DNA of 64,000 nt from Enterococcus pallens ATCC BAA-351 (GTDB taxonomy: Bacteria; Bacillota; Bacilli; Lactobacillales; Enterococcaceae). Position numbers and translations under genes: made by a program. A model generated the notes under the pieces. That model had not been told where the DNA came from and did no database searches. It was given only the letters and a program-made list of their open reading frames with translations. Within the stretch, counting starts at the first letter, position 1. Each line of letters opens with the position of its first letter. Positions 16,728-25,323 of the stretch are shown piece by piece. The stretch is taken from NCBI RefSeq assembly GCF_000407485.1, contig NZ_ASWD01000004.1, positions 186,001 to 250,000 on the forward strand. Reading direction: 5' to 3'.

Positions 16728-18205
16728 GCACTGTGGTCTTCACATTTGACTAAGGCTGGTTTGCGAACTTCCGTTTTCACTTCATATAGACGATAGCTGT
16801 TTGCCGTTTTGGCTTCTCCGTAAAATTCTGCACCGTGAGCAAGCAAATCTTTTTCAAGTGGAAAACCGCGCATATGCAGACCACAAACCACTAATTTAGT
16901 TTTTTGCTGCGCTTTTTCAATTGCTGCCGCATAGCTTTTCAACAAGCTTTCTTCTTCTGGAACAGAGAACAAGGTAATTCCAAAAGGCAGCTTGCTGTCG
17001 ACAGGAGACGGCAGGGCAATGGCACTCAAATTTAACAAATTGCAATGGTTGGTATATAGCCCCATTTGACTATTGGTAAAAATCGGATCAGCCATTACCT
17101 GATCAATCCGCCAGGTTCCTGTACAGGTAGGCAGCAGCAGTAAACTTCCCCGCAGCTGATGCTTCACTTTCGCTTCAACCTGCTGGCAAAAGTGCTGTGC
17201 TTCAAATAATTGCTTGGCTGAATAGTCGGTCTGTTGCGCTTGCTTTAAGATCGTTGCCAATGGACCAATAATCGCCTCCGGGTGCTGGCTGGCAAAATCG
17301 CCAATTGCTACCTCTCTTTCAACCACGAATGGTCCTTCATACAAGGAGCGGGCAACCTGCTGAATTTCCGCCATCGAAATAAGCTCAACCTCTGCATTTT
17401 CTTTAAAGTAAGTCACTGTCTGCTTCCAAGATAGCTCATACAGCTTGGCAAAAGGTCCGAAAAACTCCAGCTGATCCGGCAAAAAAACTTTTTGCGGGGC
17501 ATTTGACTCCCCTGCTTTAGTAGTTAAAGAAGCAAGCTGCTGGTCAATTAGCTGAATATCTTCGATTGTATTGCCAAAAACTGAAACACAATCCAACGAT
17601 TCACAGGCTGGCACTACCCCTTTAGTTGAGTAGCTGTCGAGTGCTGCCTTGTACCCAATGATATTGTTCAACGCCGCCGGTACCCGACCTGAGCCTGCCG
17701 TATCGGTCCCCAACGAAAAGCAAACCTGTCCTAAAGCGACCGCCACGGCCGAGCCTGAGCTGGAGCCGCCGCTGATCAGCTCGGGATTAAGGGCATTTTT
17801 TGTAGCACCGTGAGGGGATCGTGTCCCCACTAATCCAGTAGCGAATTGATCCATATTGGTTTTGCCGATAGGAATGGCGCCAGCCTGAATCAGCTGCTGA
17901 ACCACCACAGCTGACTCTTCTGGGATGTAAGAAAACGCTGGACAGGCTGCCGTTGTCGGTACCTTTGCCAAATCAATATTGTCCTTGATGGCAAAGGGAA
18001 TTCCCCACAAGGGTTTGTTTTGAGGGCCAGCAGCTTCCAACTCTTTTACGTAGGTCATGATTTCCGCTTTGTCCAGCACATGCAGCCAGATGTTGTAATC
18101 GGCAAACTCCTCGATGCGGACAAGAAGCTGATCGATGACTTCTTCAATAGTAAATGCCTGACGACGATAGCCCTCCTGCAGGTGTCGAATGGTCAATTTT
18201 TCCAT
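16685..18205 (-). CDS. atzF: Allophanate hydrolase, amidase domain (frameshifted gene)
   Basis: Amidase-signature enzyme that hydrolyses allophanate to ammonia and N-carboxycarbamate. Catalytic triad motifs are present: Lys74 in FAIKDNID, serines 148-150 in ISGGSSSGSAVAVA and Ser172 in DTAGSGRVPAA. The GAEFYGEAKTANSYRLYEV block of the family's linker is also present. As read, the protein is 506 residues and ends with a non-homologous tail after a one-base loss in an A run (plus-strand 16724-16727); the missing C-terminal domain continues in the next frame to 16518. Either a real mutation or a homopolymer sequencing error. It follows the carboxylase gene by three bases. Confidence 0.88.
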   Translation of the reverse strand: MEKLTIRHLQEGYRRQAFTIEEVIDQLLVRIEEFADYNIWLHVLDKAEIMTYVKELEAAGPQNKPLWGIPFAIKDNIDLAKVPTTAACPAFSYIPEESAVVVQQLIQAGAIPIGKTNMDQFATGLVGTRSPHGATKNALNPELISGGSSSGSAVAVALGQVCFSLGTDTAGSGRVPAALNNIIGYKAALDSYSTKGVVPACESLDCVSVFGNTIEDIQLIDQQLASLTTKAGESNAPQKVFLPDQLEFFGPFAKLYELSWKQTVTYFKENAEVELISMAEIQQVARSLYEGPFVVEREVAIGDFASQHPEAIIGPLATILKQAQQTDYSAKQLFEAQHFCQQVEAKVKHQLRGSLLLLPTCTGTWRIDQVMADPIFTNSQMGLYTNHCNLLNLSAIALPSPVDSKLPFGITLFSVPEEESLLKSYAAAIEKAQQKTKLVVCGLHMRGFPLEKDLLAHGAEFYGEAKTANSYRLYEVKTEVRKPALVKCEDHSAKLKSKFGRSLMRR

Positions 18206-18208
18206 CTG

Positions 18209-21200
18209 CTAGACCTCCTCAATAAAGGCTAGGGATTCACCTGAACGTAAAATATCCCCCTGCTTAATCAAAATTTCCGAAATTTTTCCATCACAAGGAG
18301 CATGATAAGCGATCTCTGTTTTCATACTTTCGGTGACAATCATAGGTTCCCCGCTTTTCACGTAATCCCCCTTGCCGACTAAGATTTTCCAGACGCTGCC
18401 TGGGATGGCACACTTCAAGACTTCATTGTTTTCCGGTATCGCCCGTTCAGCTGCGGGAGCTTCATCCATGGTTTCCGGTACGAATTCCAGCAAGCCTTTT
18501 TTCCGCCAATCTTCCCGTTCAGCTTCAAAGGCCGTTTGCTGGCGTTTTTTCACCTGTTCGATTTCTTCCTGGTGCTCTGACAGCTGCTGTAAATATTCTT
18601 TAATAGAAAACTCAGTCTCTTCAATTTCCAGCTGATAGTTTCCTTGTACAAAATCCTTGCGATATTGCAGCAATTCTTCTGGGGAAACTAGGAAAAACTG
18701 CAGCTGATCGAAATAATCCAGCAACCAAGGCTTCGCTTTACTAAAATAATCGGTTTCCTTTTGCAGATTCCACATTTGAATCGTCCGGCCAAACAGCTGA
18801 TAGCCCCCAGGTCCTTCCATACCATATACACATAGATAAGCACCGCCGATTCCTACCGCGTTTTCCGGTGTCCAGGTTCGAGCTGGATTGTATTTAGTAG
18901 TAACCAACCGATGAATTGGATTGATCGGTACTGCCACTGGAGCACCTAAATACACATCGCCTAACCCTAAAACCATATACTTCGCTGATAGAATCGTGTC
19001 CTGTACCGTCGTCTTATTTTTAAGTCCATTAATGCGGCGGATAAACTCAATATTATCTGGACACCAAGGAGCATCCGGCCGTACATTGCCTTGATAACGT
19101 TCCATCGCCTTAACCGCTTGAGGATCATTCCAGGAAAGAGGCAGCTTCACCACTCTTGAAGGAAAGACAGCATTTTCCAGATCTGGCAATTGGTTATCCA
19201 TAGCCACTACTTTATTCAGTACGGATCTTAACGACATTTTCTTTGTATTCACCTGGATTTGTAAACTGCGGATTCCAGGCGTCAAATTGACGATTGGCAG
19301 ATCGCTGGCAGTAAGCTCCCGATACAAGGCGTGAATCCGAACCCGCAGAATAAAGTCCAGCTCCATCTCGCCATATTCCAAAAGCAAGTATTGATCGCCT
19401 GACAAACGAATCGTCAGCTCGATACCCTCAGCATTTTGACCTTGATAAAAAATGGGGTAATTAGGCTGCTTCACCAACGTTTTGGTTTGATCCTGCTTCC
19501 GATTACGATAAAGCTGGGTTAACACTTCGCTGGTCAATGGTCGGGCCAACAGCTTATCTTGTTCAGCATTCATTAGATTAGCAGTCTCAAGATCCACTAG
19601 ACGGAACTGTAAAGTATCCCCTGGTTTTAGCTGCCCTAGTTTCCATAAATCACTAGTAATAACCGTCGCCGGACAAACAAACCCGCCGAGACTAGGACCA
19701 TCTGGACCTAAAATGATCGGCATGTCACCAGTAAAATCGACTGTCCCTACCGCATACGCATTATCGTGAATATTGGAAGGATGTAAACCAGCTTCGCCGC
19801 CATCTTCCCGCGCCCATTTTGGCGTTGGTCCAATCAGACGAACCCCGGTTCGGGAGCTGTTGAAATGCACCTCCCATTTGGTCTCGCAGCATTCCTTCAA
19901 GAAGCTGGGATCAAGAAATTCTGGTGTACAATGAGGACCTGGTGTCACATGAAGCAGCCAGTTTTGCTCGGTCCGCGCTAATTGGAAAGGCTGTTCCAGT
20001 GAAACAGAACTCTTAGCCGATGCTTTCAGCGGATGCAGCACATCGCCGGTTTGAAGTGCCCGGCCATTTTTTCCACCAAAGTTTCCTAGAGTAAAACAAG
20101 AGGCACTGCCTAACACCTTCGCTGCACTGAAGCCATTTTTGACTGCTAAATAACTGCGCATGCCGTTCACTGATTCGCCAAAGCTCAACACTTGACCGGC
20201 CTCAGCTTGGATAACCTGATACATGGGAATCGGCTGTCCGTCTAATTCGGGCTGTAGATCAGCACCAGTTAAAGCAAATTCCAGTGAACCACGGAACAGC
20301 CATTTGCCGCCGGAAAGTGTCAGCTCAATTACTGGAGCCTCTTCAGCATTGCCCAGCAGCTTATTAGCCAATCGGCCAGACAAGGTGTCCATTGAACCAG
20401 ATGGCGGAACACCCACTCCCCAATAGCCTACTCGGCCAGGGTAATCCTGCAGCGTACTATTTAGACCACCATCCAACACCTCAATGGCTGGAACTTCAAT
20501 CGTCAGCTTTTCCAAAGTCTTCGTCGTAATATCTCCAACAATAACCTGCGGCTGCTTCAATACTTCCTGTAAAAAGTACAAATTGGTTTCGAGTCCATAA
20601 AGCTGCGTTTCCTCCAGGCTGACAGCTAATTTAGACAAGGCTACTTGGCGTGTCTCGCCTTTAGTAATGATCTTTGCCAGCATCGGATCATAAAATGAAC
20701 TGATCTCCAGCTGATCAGAAATAAAGGTTTCGATTCGGGCTTGCGAGCTCCAGCTCACTTCATCTACTTTACCTAAGCTAGGACGAAAATGATGATAAAA
20801 ATCCTCGGCATAAATCCGAGCTTCCAGACTGACACCTTGCGGCTGCAGCTGAATGTCTCCCAGCTCTGGGAATTCATTTGCTGCCTCTTTAATCATCCAT
20901 TCCACTAAATCGATTTGGAAAACTTCCTCGGTAATACCGTGCTCCACCTGTAACCGAGTATTTACCTCTAAAAAGTAAAAATTCTCTGTAGCGGTATCGT
21001 ACAAAAATTCCACCGTTCCCGCACTGCGATAGCCCACCGCCTGACCTAACTGCTTCGCTGCCTGATGCAGCGCCTGACGAATCGCTTCCGAAATGCCAAA
21101 GGCCGGACATTCTTCAATGACCTTTTGATTCCGTCGTTGCAGGGAACAATCCCGTTCGCCAACCGTAACCAAATCACCAGCGGCGTTCCCAAAAATCTGC

Positions 21201-21829
21201 ACCTCGATATGGCGGGCATTTTCTACATACTTTTCTAAAAAGACACCGCCGTTGCCAAAATTGGCCTCTGCCTGATTAACCACCGAATCATAAGAAGCTA
21301 AGAGCTCTGCCTGATCCTGACAGATCTTCACCCCGATTCCGCCTCCACCTGCGGTACTTTTCAGCATAATCGGATATTCCATCGTGTCAGCCGCTTTCTT
21401 CACCTGCCACTTGTGATTCAATAATTCAGTTCCCTCAATCATCGGGACCCCGGCTTTTTGGGCATACTCTCGAGCTAAATGCTTCATCCCAAATTCGCGA
21501 ATATGCTGACTCTCTGGACCAATGAACACAATTCCATTGGCGTTACATTGCTCCACAAAATCGGCATTTTCACTTAAAAAACCATACCCCGGAATAATCG
21601 CTTCAGCCTGACAATTTTGGGCAATCATCAGCAGCTGCTGCGTATCCAAATAGGTTTCATTGACTGTTTGTCCTTCCAGCAAATAGCTTTCATCGGCTAA
21701 TTCTACGTGCAGACTTTTTTCATCTGCTTGGGCGTAAACCGCCACAGCAGTAATCTTCATTTTTTTCAAGGTGCGAATAATCCGAACCGCAATGGTGCCG
21801 CGATTGGCAATAAGTACTTTTTTAAACAT
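18209..21829 (-). CDS. Urea/guanidine carboxylase (biotin-dependent)
   Basis: Cytosolic carboxylase of 1206 residues, the full length of urea carboxylases. Order: biotin carboxylase domain (NRGTIAVRIIRTL, LKSTAGGGGIGVKI, EVNTRLQVEHG), a KipA/KipI-like carboxyltransferase region (LDGGLNSTLQDYPGRVGYWG; HVTPGPHCTPEFLD) and a C-terminal biotinyl domain with VTESMKTEI, Lys being biotinylated. Enzymes of this family beside DUF1989 pairs have been shown to prefer guanidine over urea, giving carboxyguanidine. The context (DUF1989 pair at 21834-23213, allophanate hydrolase after it) favours guanidine carboxylase; I did not resolve the discriminating active-site residue. Confidence 0.9.
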   Translation of the reverse strand: MFKKVLIANRGTIAVRIIRTLKKMKITAVAVYAQADEKSLHVELADESYLLEGQTVNETYLDTQQLLMIAQNCQAEAIIPGYGFLSENADFVEQCNANGIVFIGPESQHIREFGMKHLAREYAQKAGVPMIEGTELLNHKWQVKKAADTMEYPIMLKSTAGGGGIGVKICQDQAELLASYDSVVNQAEANFGNGGVFLEKYVENARHIEVQIFGNAAGDLVTVGERDCSLQRRNQKVIEECPAFGISEAIRQALHQAAKQLGQAVGYRSAGTVEFLYDTATENFYFLEVNTRLQVEHGITEEVFQIDLVEWMIKEAANEFPELGDIQLQPQGVSLEARIYAEDFYHHFRPSLGKVDEVSWSSQARIETFISDQLEISSFYDPMLAKIITKGETRQVALSKLAVSLEETQLYGLETNLYFLQEVLKQPQVIVGDITTKTLEKLTIEVPAIEVLDGGLNSTLQDYPGRVGYWGVGVPPSGSMDTLSGRLANKLLGNAEEAPVIELTLSGGKWLFRGSLEFALTGADLQPELDGQPIPMYQVIQAEAGQVLSFGESVNGMRSYLAVKNGFSAAKVLGSASCFTLGNFGGKNGRALQTGDVLHPLKASAKSSVSLEQPFQLARTEQNWLLHVTPGPHCTPEFLDPSFLKECCETKWEVHFNSSRTGVRLIGPTPKWAREDGGEAGLHPSNIHDNAYAVGTVDFTGDMPIILGPDGPSLGGFVCPATVITSDLWKLGQLKPGDTLQFRLVDLETANLMNAEQDKLLARPLTSEVLTQLYRNRKQDQTKTLVKQPNYPIFYQGQNAEGIELTIRLSGDQYLLLEYGEMELDFILRVRIHALYRELTASDLPIVNLTPGIRSLQIQVNTKKMSLRSVLNKVVAMDNQLPDLENAVFPSRVVKLPLSWNDPQAVKAMERYQGNVRPDAPWCPDNIEFIRRINGLKNKTTVQDTILSAKYMVLGLGDVYLGAPVAVPINPIHRLVTTKYNPARTWTPENAVGIGGAYLCVYGMEGPGGYQLFGRTIQMWNLQKETDYFSKAKPWLLDYFDQLQFFLVSPEELLQYRKDFVQGNYQLEIEETEFSIKEYLQQLSEHQEEIEQVKKRQQTAFEAEREDWRKKGLLEFVPETMDEAPAAERAIPENNEVLKCAIPGSVWKILVGKGDYVKSGEPMIVTESMKTEIAYHAPCDGKISEILIKQGDILRSGESLAFIEEV

Positions 21830-21833
21830 CTGC

Positions 21834-22547
21834 TCACCCTTTCATTTGGTTTTCGGCCAAGGTATTTTCAAAGGCCCGGGTATTTTCCCCACATTTAGTC
21901 ACCACTGGGTCCAATAAATCAGCGGCCTCGCCTTGATAAATTTCCACTAAAACCTCGTCCTGCGAGTAATCCTTTGCTGGATTCAAGGGATGTGGTGTAT
22001 TGGACAGGATCAGCAACACTGGTGCATCGGTTCGCAGGATCACTTCTTTGTCTAATGTGTTTTCTGGTTGATAGGTCAGCTGACCACCATCAGAGGCAGT
22101 AACTTTAGAGAATAAATTGACGACCGAAGCGAGATCACAGCGGCCTAATCCGCGACGAAACAGCTCAATTGAAAAATTATCGTAGCTGTTGCGGGTACGC
22201 TGATTGCGTTCCCTTTGATAAGTCGACTCGCCATATTGCGCTTGAATTTTCCGATGAAGGGTATGACCGCAAACCGTATCGTGCCAGCCAAAGGTATCTT
22301 TTACCATGCTTAACAGCATTTTCCCGTTGTCGCTCATTAGCAAATCATTTTCACTCAGATAAAAGGTATGCTGCGCCTTTAAAGAATCCGGCATATTATA
22401 TTTTTCCTCGGGGTGTTCACCGTGATAGGCACCTAAAACTAAGTTGCAGTCTTCGCCCTTGGCGGTTAATCGAACCAGCATCCCCGCTCCGATATACTCC
22501 GACCATTTTTCTCCCAGTAATAATCGCTTCGTATAAACTAAATTCAT
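21834..22547 (-). CDS. DUF1989 protein, carboxyguanidine deiminase-type subunit (UAAP1)
   Basis: Protein of 237 residues of the urea-amidolyase-associated DUF1989 family. The block DTFGWHDTVCG carries the conserved His and Cys and pairs with DTCGQHDTIGG of the neighbouring gene. In guanidine-degrading bacteria the two proteins form CgdAB, a heteromeric enzyme that removes ammonia from carboxyguanidine to give allophanate. Four bases separate it from the carboxylase and three from the partner subunit. Which gene corresponds to CgdA and which to CgdB I leave open. Confidence 0.85.
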   Translation of the reverse strand: MNLVYTKRLLLGEKWSEYIGAGMLVRLTAKGEDCNLVLGAYHGEHPEEKYNMPDSLKAQHTFYLSENDLLMSDNGKMLLSMVKDTFGWHDTVCGHTLHRKIQAQYGESTYQRERNQRTRNSYDNFSIELFRRGLGRCDLASVVNLFSKVTASDGGQLTYQPENTLDKEVILRTDAPVLLILSNTPHPLNPAKDYSQDEVLVEIYQGEAADLLDPVVTKCGENTRAFENTLAENQMKG

Positions 22548-22550
22548 TGA

Positions 22551-23213
22551 TTATTCCCCCTTCCAGATCAACACATCAATCGGTGTTGGATTGTAATCAT
22601 TGCATGGATTATTCAGCTGCGGACAGTTGCTGATTAGGACAATAACATCTTCCAAAGCCTCCAGCTCTACATAGAAGCCTGGACCAGAAACACCATCCTT
22701 AAAATCCAAGTTACCTGCTGGATCCACTGGCACATTCATAAAGAAATTAATATTAGGAGCCAGGTCTCGTTTAGTAAATGAATAACTCCCAGGATATCGA
22801 CTCATTTGCAGCATAAAGGTATCGCGGCAGGCATGCATATGCACCTTCTCCCGTTGGTAACGAACAGTATTACTCTGACAAGAGCAGGCTCCACCGATGG
22901 TATCGTGCTGACCACAGGTATCGGCGGTGATTTTCAACATTTCTCGACCCGATTCACTCATCAAAACGGTATCAGTACTTAAATACAAGCTCCCCTGCTC
23001 CTGAATCGTCATGGTTGCACTGTAATGATCTGCTGGATCATCTGCTAAAAAGAATAAGGTATCGGCCGCCTGGTTTCCCGCCTGGTCAACAATCCGCAGC
23101 GTGTCCCCCTTTTTGATTTCTTTCATAAAGCCGTCACCGGCTAAGACTTCTTGTTGATAGTCAGAATTTTCTGACTTTTTATCACTGAATGTTGGTACAA
23201 ACGCCATCTTCAT
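22551..23213 (-). CDS. DUF1989 protein, carboxyguanidine deiminase-type subunit (UAAP2)
   Basis: Second DUF1989 subunit, 220 residues. Motifs: EIKKGDTLRIVDQAGNQAAD, ADTCGQHDTIGGACSCQSN with a cluster of cysteines and histidine that may bind metal, and NFFMNVPVDPAGNLDF. It probably forms a complex with the product of 21834-22547. ATG at 23213 follows an AGGAGG-type site. The gene follows the ABC ATPase gene by twelve bases in one operon. Confidence 0.85.
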   Translation of the reverse strand: MKMAFVPTFSDKKSENSDYQQEVLAGDGFMKEIKKGDTLRIVDQAGNQAADTLFFLADDPADHYSATMTIQEQGSLYLSTDTVLMSESGREMLKITADTCGQHDTIGGACSCQSNTVRYQREKVHMHACRDTFMLQMSRYPGSYSFTKRDLAPNINFFMNVPVDPAGNLDFKDGVSGPGFYVELEALEDVIVLISNCPQLNNPCNDYNPTPIDVLIWKGE

Positions 23214-23225
23214 TCCTCCTGGTCT

Positions 23226-24023
23226 TTAACTGTGTATGATCTGATCGATTCGTTTTTTGACTTCAATAAATTCAGGTTCATCCTTCAAGCCCAAACCTCG
23301 CTGATATGGCAGATAAATAGGGATGGTTTGCTTGACTTCGCCTGGTCCGGCACTCATCACCACGACCCGCTGTCCTAAAAAGGCAGCCTCTTCAATATCG
23401 TGGGTAATAAATAAAATAGTCGGCCGTTCTACTTCCCAGATTTCCCGCATCAACAGCTGCATATTGCTTTTAGTCTCTGGGTCCAAGGCGCCAAAGGGTT
23501 CGTCCATTAACAAGATTTCCGGACTGTTCGCCAGCGACCGAGCAATCGCAACCCGCTGCTTCATGCCCCCCGACAATTCCTTTGGTAGACTTTTGCGAAA
23601 TTTTTCCAACCCAATGACTTCAATGTAACGATCAACAATTTCATTGATTTCGTTCTTGGGCTTTTTGCTGATCTTCAATCCAAAGGCTATGTTTTCCTCT
23701 ACGGTTAGCCATGGAAACAGTGAATAGCCTTGGAACACCATCCCACGATCTGAACCTGGTCCTACCAGCTCTTGATCATTTAGTACAATTCGGCCAGAGC
23801 TGATATCCTCTAAGCCACCCAAAATCCGCAATAACGTTGATTTCCCGCAGCCGGATGGTCCTACAACACACAGAAATTCATTGTCCAATATTTCTAAATC
23901 AATATCACGTAAAGCAACTACATCACTTTTTTTCGTGGAATAGATTTTATTTACTTGTTCAAAGGATATTTTACTGTTGGCTATTTTTGCCTCTAAGCCC
24001 ATCTCACCTGTGATTACTGCCAT
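23226..24023 (-). CDS. ABC transporter ATPase (nitrate/taurine/urea-analogue type)
   Basis: Cytosolic ATPase of 265 residues. Walker A GPSGCGKST, Q-loop GMVFQGYSLFPWLTVEEN, signature LSGGMKQR, Walker B ILLMDEPFGALD and the switch His in FITHDIEEAAF are all intact. It energises the permease at 24035-24844. In such operons the transporter imports guanidine or a related nitrogen compound; substrate is by context. Confidence 0.92.
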   Translation of the reverse strand: MAVITGEMGLEAKIANSKISFEQVNKIYSTKKSDVVALRDIDLEILDNEFLCVVGPSGCGKSTLLRILGGLEDISSGRIVLNDQELVGPGSDRGMVFQGYSLFPWLTVEENIAFGLKISKKPKNEINEIVDRYIEVIGLEKFRKSLPKELSGGMKQRVAIARSLANSPEILLMDEPFGALDPETKSNMQLLMREIWEVERPTILFITHDIEEAAFLGQRVVVMSAGPGEVKQTIPIYLPYQRGLGLKDEPEFIEVKKRIDQIIHS

Positions 24024-24034
24024 TTTCCAACCTC

Positions 24035-24844
24035 CTACTCTTCTACCCAGCGGAACAATTGTTTATTTAATAAGCCAAACAGTCGATCCGTGATTAAACC
24101 TAAGATCCCGATGACTAAAATCCCCATAAAAATGGACGATGTATCTAAAAAGCGTTGCGCCTTTAATATGTTGTAGCCCAAGCCTGAATTGGCAGCTACC
24201 AGCTCGGCCACTACTAAGTAGGTCCAGGCCCAGCCCATAATCATTCGCAAGCTTTCCATCAGCTTCGGCAGCATCGCCGGTAAAATCACTTTGAAAATTA
24301 CCGTGGTCGACTTGCCCCCTAAAGTGTAGGCAGCATTGATTAAATTCGACGGCACACTTTTGACATTGTCTGCCACCATCGGAATCAGCTGGAATAAAAT
24401 CCCCAGCAAAATCACTGCTACCTTCGCATTTTCCCCAATGCCTCCCCAAACCATAATTAAGGGTACAAAAGCCGGCACTGGCAAGTAACGGAAAAATTCC
24501 GTTAAGGGCAAAACGAAGGCTTCGATTTTCGAAAAGGAGCCAACCAATACGCCCAAAGGAACTCCAATCACAATCGCCAACAAGAATCCCTTCATAATTC
24601 GGGAAAAACTGATCCAGGTGTCCGCCGCCAACGAGCCATCCTTCACACCATTGATAAATGCTTCAATCACAGCTGCTGGTGTTGGTAAAAAAATGGGGCT
24701 GACCATGCCGCTGGTACTAACCAGCTGCCACAGTCCCAACACTAAAATAAACGCAACTGCTGCAATCAAGGAATACTTCTGCTTGGAGATCCCTTTTCTC
24801 AATCTAATTTTCGTTCCGGTTCTCGGTATCACCCGCATATCCAT
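24035..24844 (-). CDS. ABC transporter permease (SsuC/TauC-like)
   Basis: Integral membrane protein of 269 residues with about six transmembrane segments and the EAA loop region (LINAAYTLGGKSTTVIFKVILPAMLPKL). Matches the nitrate/sulfonate/taurine permease family. GGAGG lies seven bases before the ATG at 24844. The long untranslated gap before it (24845-25323) carries a tandem duplication and repeated leader elements; the last unit supplies this gene's ribosome site. Confidence 0.9.
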   Translation of the reverse strand: MDMRVIPRTGTKIRLRKGISKQKYSLIAAVAFILVLGLWQLVSTSGMVSPIFLPTPAAVIEAFINGVKDGSLAADTWISFSRIMKGFLLAIVIGVPLGVLVGSFSKIEAFVLPLTEFFRYLPVPAFVPLIMVWGGIGENAKVAVILLGILFQLIPMVADNVKSVPSNLINAAYTLGGKSTTVIFKVILPAMLPKLMESLRMIMGWAWTYLVVAELVAANSGLGYNILKAQRFLDTSSIFMGILVIGILGLITDRLFGLLNKQLFRWVEE

Positions 24845-24853
24845 AGCACTGCC

Positions 24854-25157
24854 TCCTTGTTAAACCTATCGGTATTCATTTTTCTATGAAAAATGAGTTT
24901 GATTTTAACGCCGCATTCCATTCTACTAGCTTATTCGTAGTTCATTTTGTTCATCATTTACGATTTCTCTCGAACTTTTGTTTACTGCTAAAAGTAGAAC
25001 TGGCATCCTTGTTAAACCTATCAGTATTCATTTTTCTATGAAAAATGAGTTTGATTTTAACGCCGCATTCCATTCTACTAGCTTACTCGTAGTTCATTTT
25101 GTTCGTCATTTACGATTTCTCTCGAACTTTTGTTTACTGCCAAAAGTAAACTAACTC
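24854..25157. repeat. Tandem 152-bp duplication
   Basis: The block starting at 24854 recurs at 25006, an offset of exactly 152 bases, with only about four mismatches over some 145 bases (for example ttattcg versus ttactcg). Homology fades after about 25150. The unit contains the element at 24921-25010 and ends, in the direction of transcription, with GGTTTAACAAGGAGG, the permease ribosome site, mutated to AAGGATG in the other copies. Confidence 0.92.
24921..25010 (-). promoter_or_regulatory. Structured leader element, copy B
   Basis: Read on the minus strand: AAGGATGC (25010-25003), arm TTCTACT (24999-24993), TTTTAGCAGT, a 65-base interior, arm AGTAGAA (24927-24921). Same arms as copy A at 15361-15416. 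The adjacent tandem copy (arm at 25073-25079) has lost one arm, where GTTTAC/GTAAAC forms a local hairpin instead. Confidence 0.55.
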
Positions 25158-25211
25158 TGTACCTAAGGTGATAAATTCTGCAAATTTATCTTTATTGTCG
25201 TACGTGTACCA

Positions 25212-25306
25212 TCCAACTAAACAGTTCCATTATTGATTGATTTAATCAGCGAGTTATCTTTTAACCCAATAAAACTGGAAAAAGTTGGACTGGCAACTGC
25301 ATCCTT
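25212..25306 (-). promoter_or_regulatory. Structured leader element, copy C
   Basis: Directly downstream of the binding-protein gene: AAGGATGC (25306-25299), arm TCCAACT (25289-25283), TTTTCCAGT, interior of 64 bases, arm AGTTGGA (25218-25212). Compared with copies A and B two positions in each arm differ and pairing is kept, hence compensatory change. Confidence 0.5.
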
Positions 25307-25323
25307 GTTAAACCTCTTAGTAT

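Noticed and set aside
22169-22633. Long open frame antisense to the DUF1989 genes
   Set aside because: It mirrors codon structure of the true genes; no ribosome site or recognised motif.
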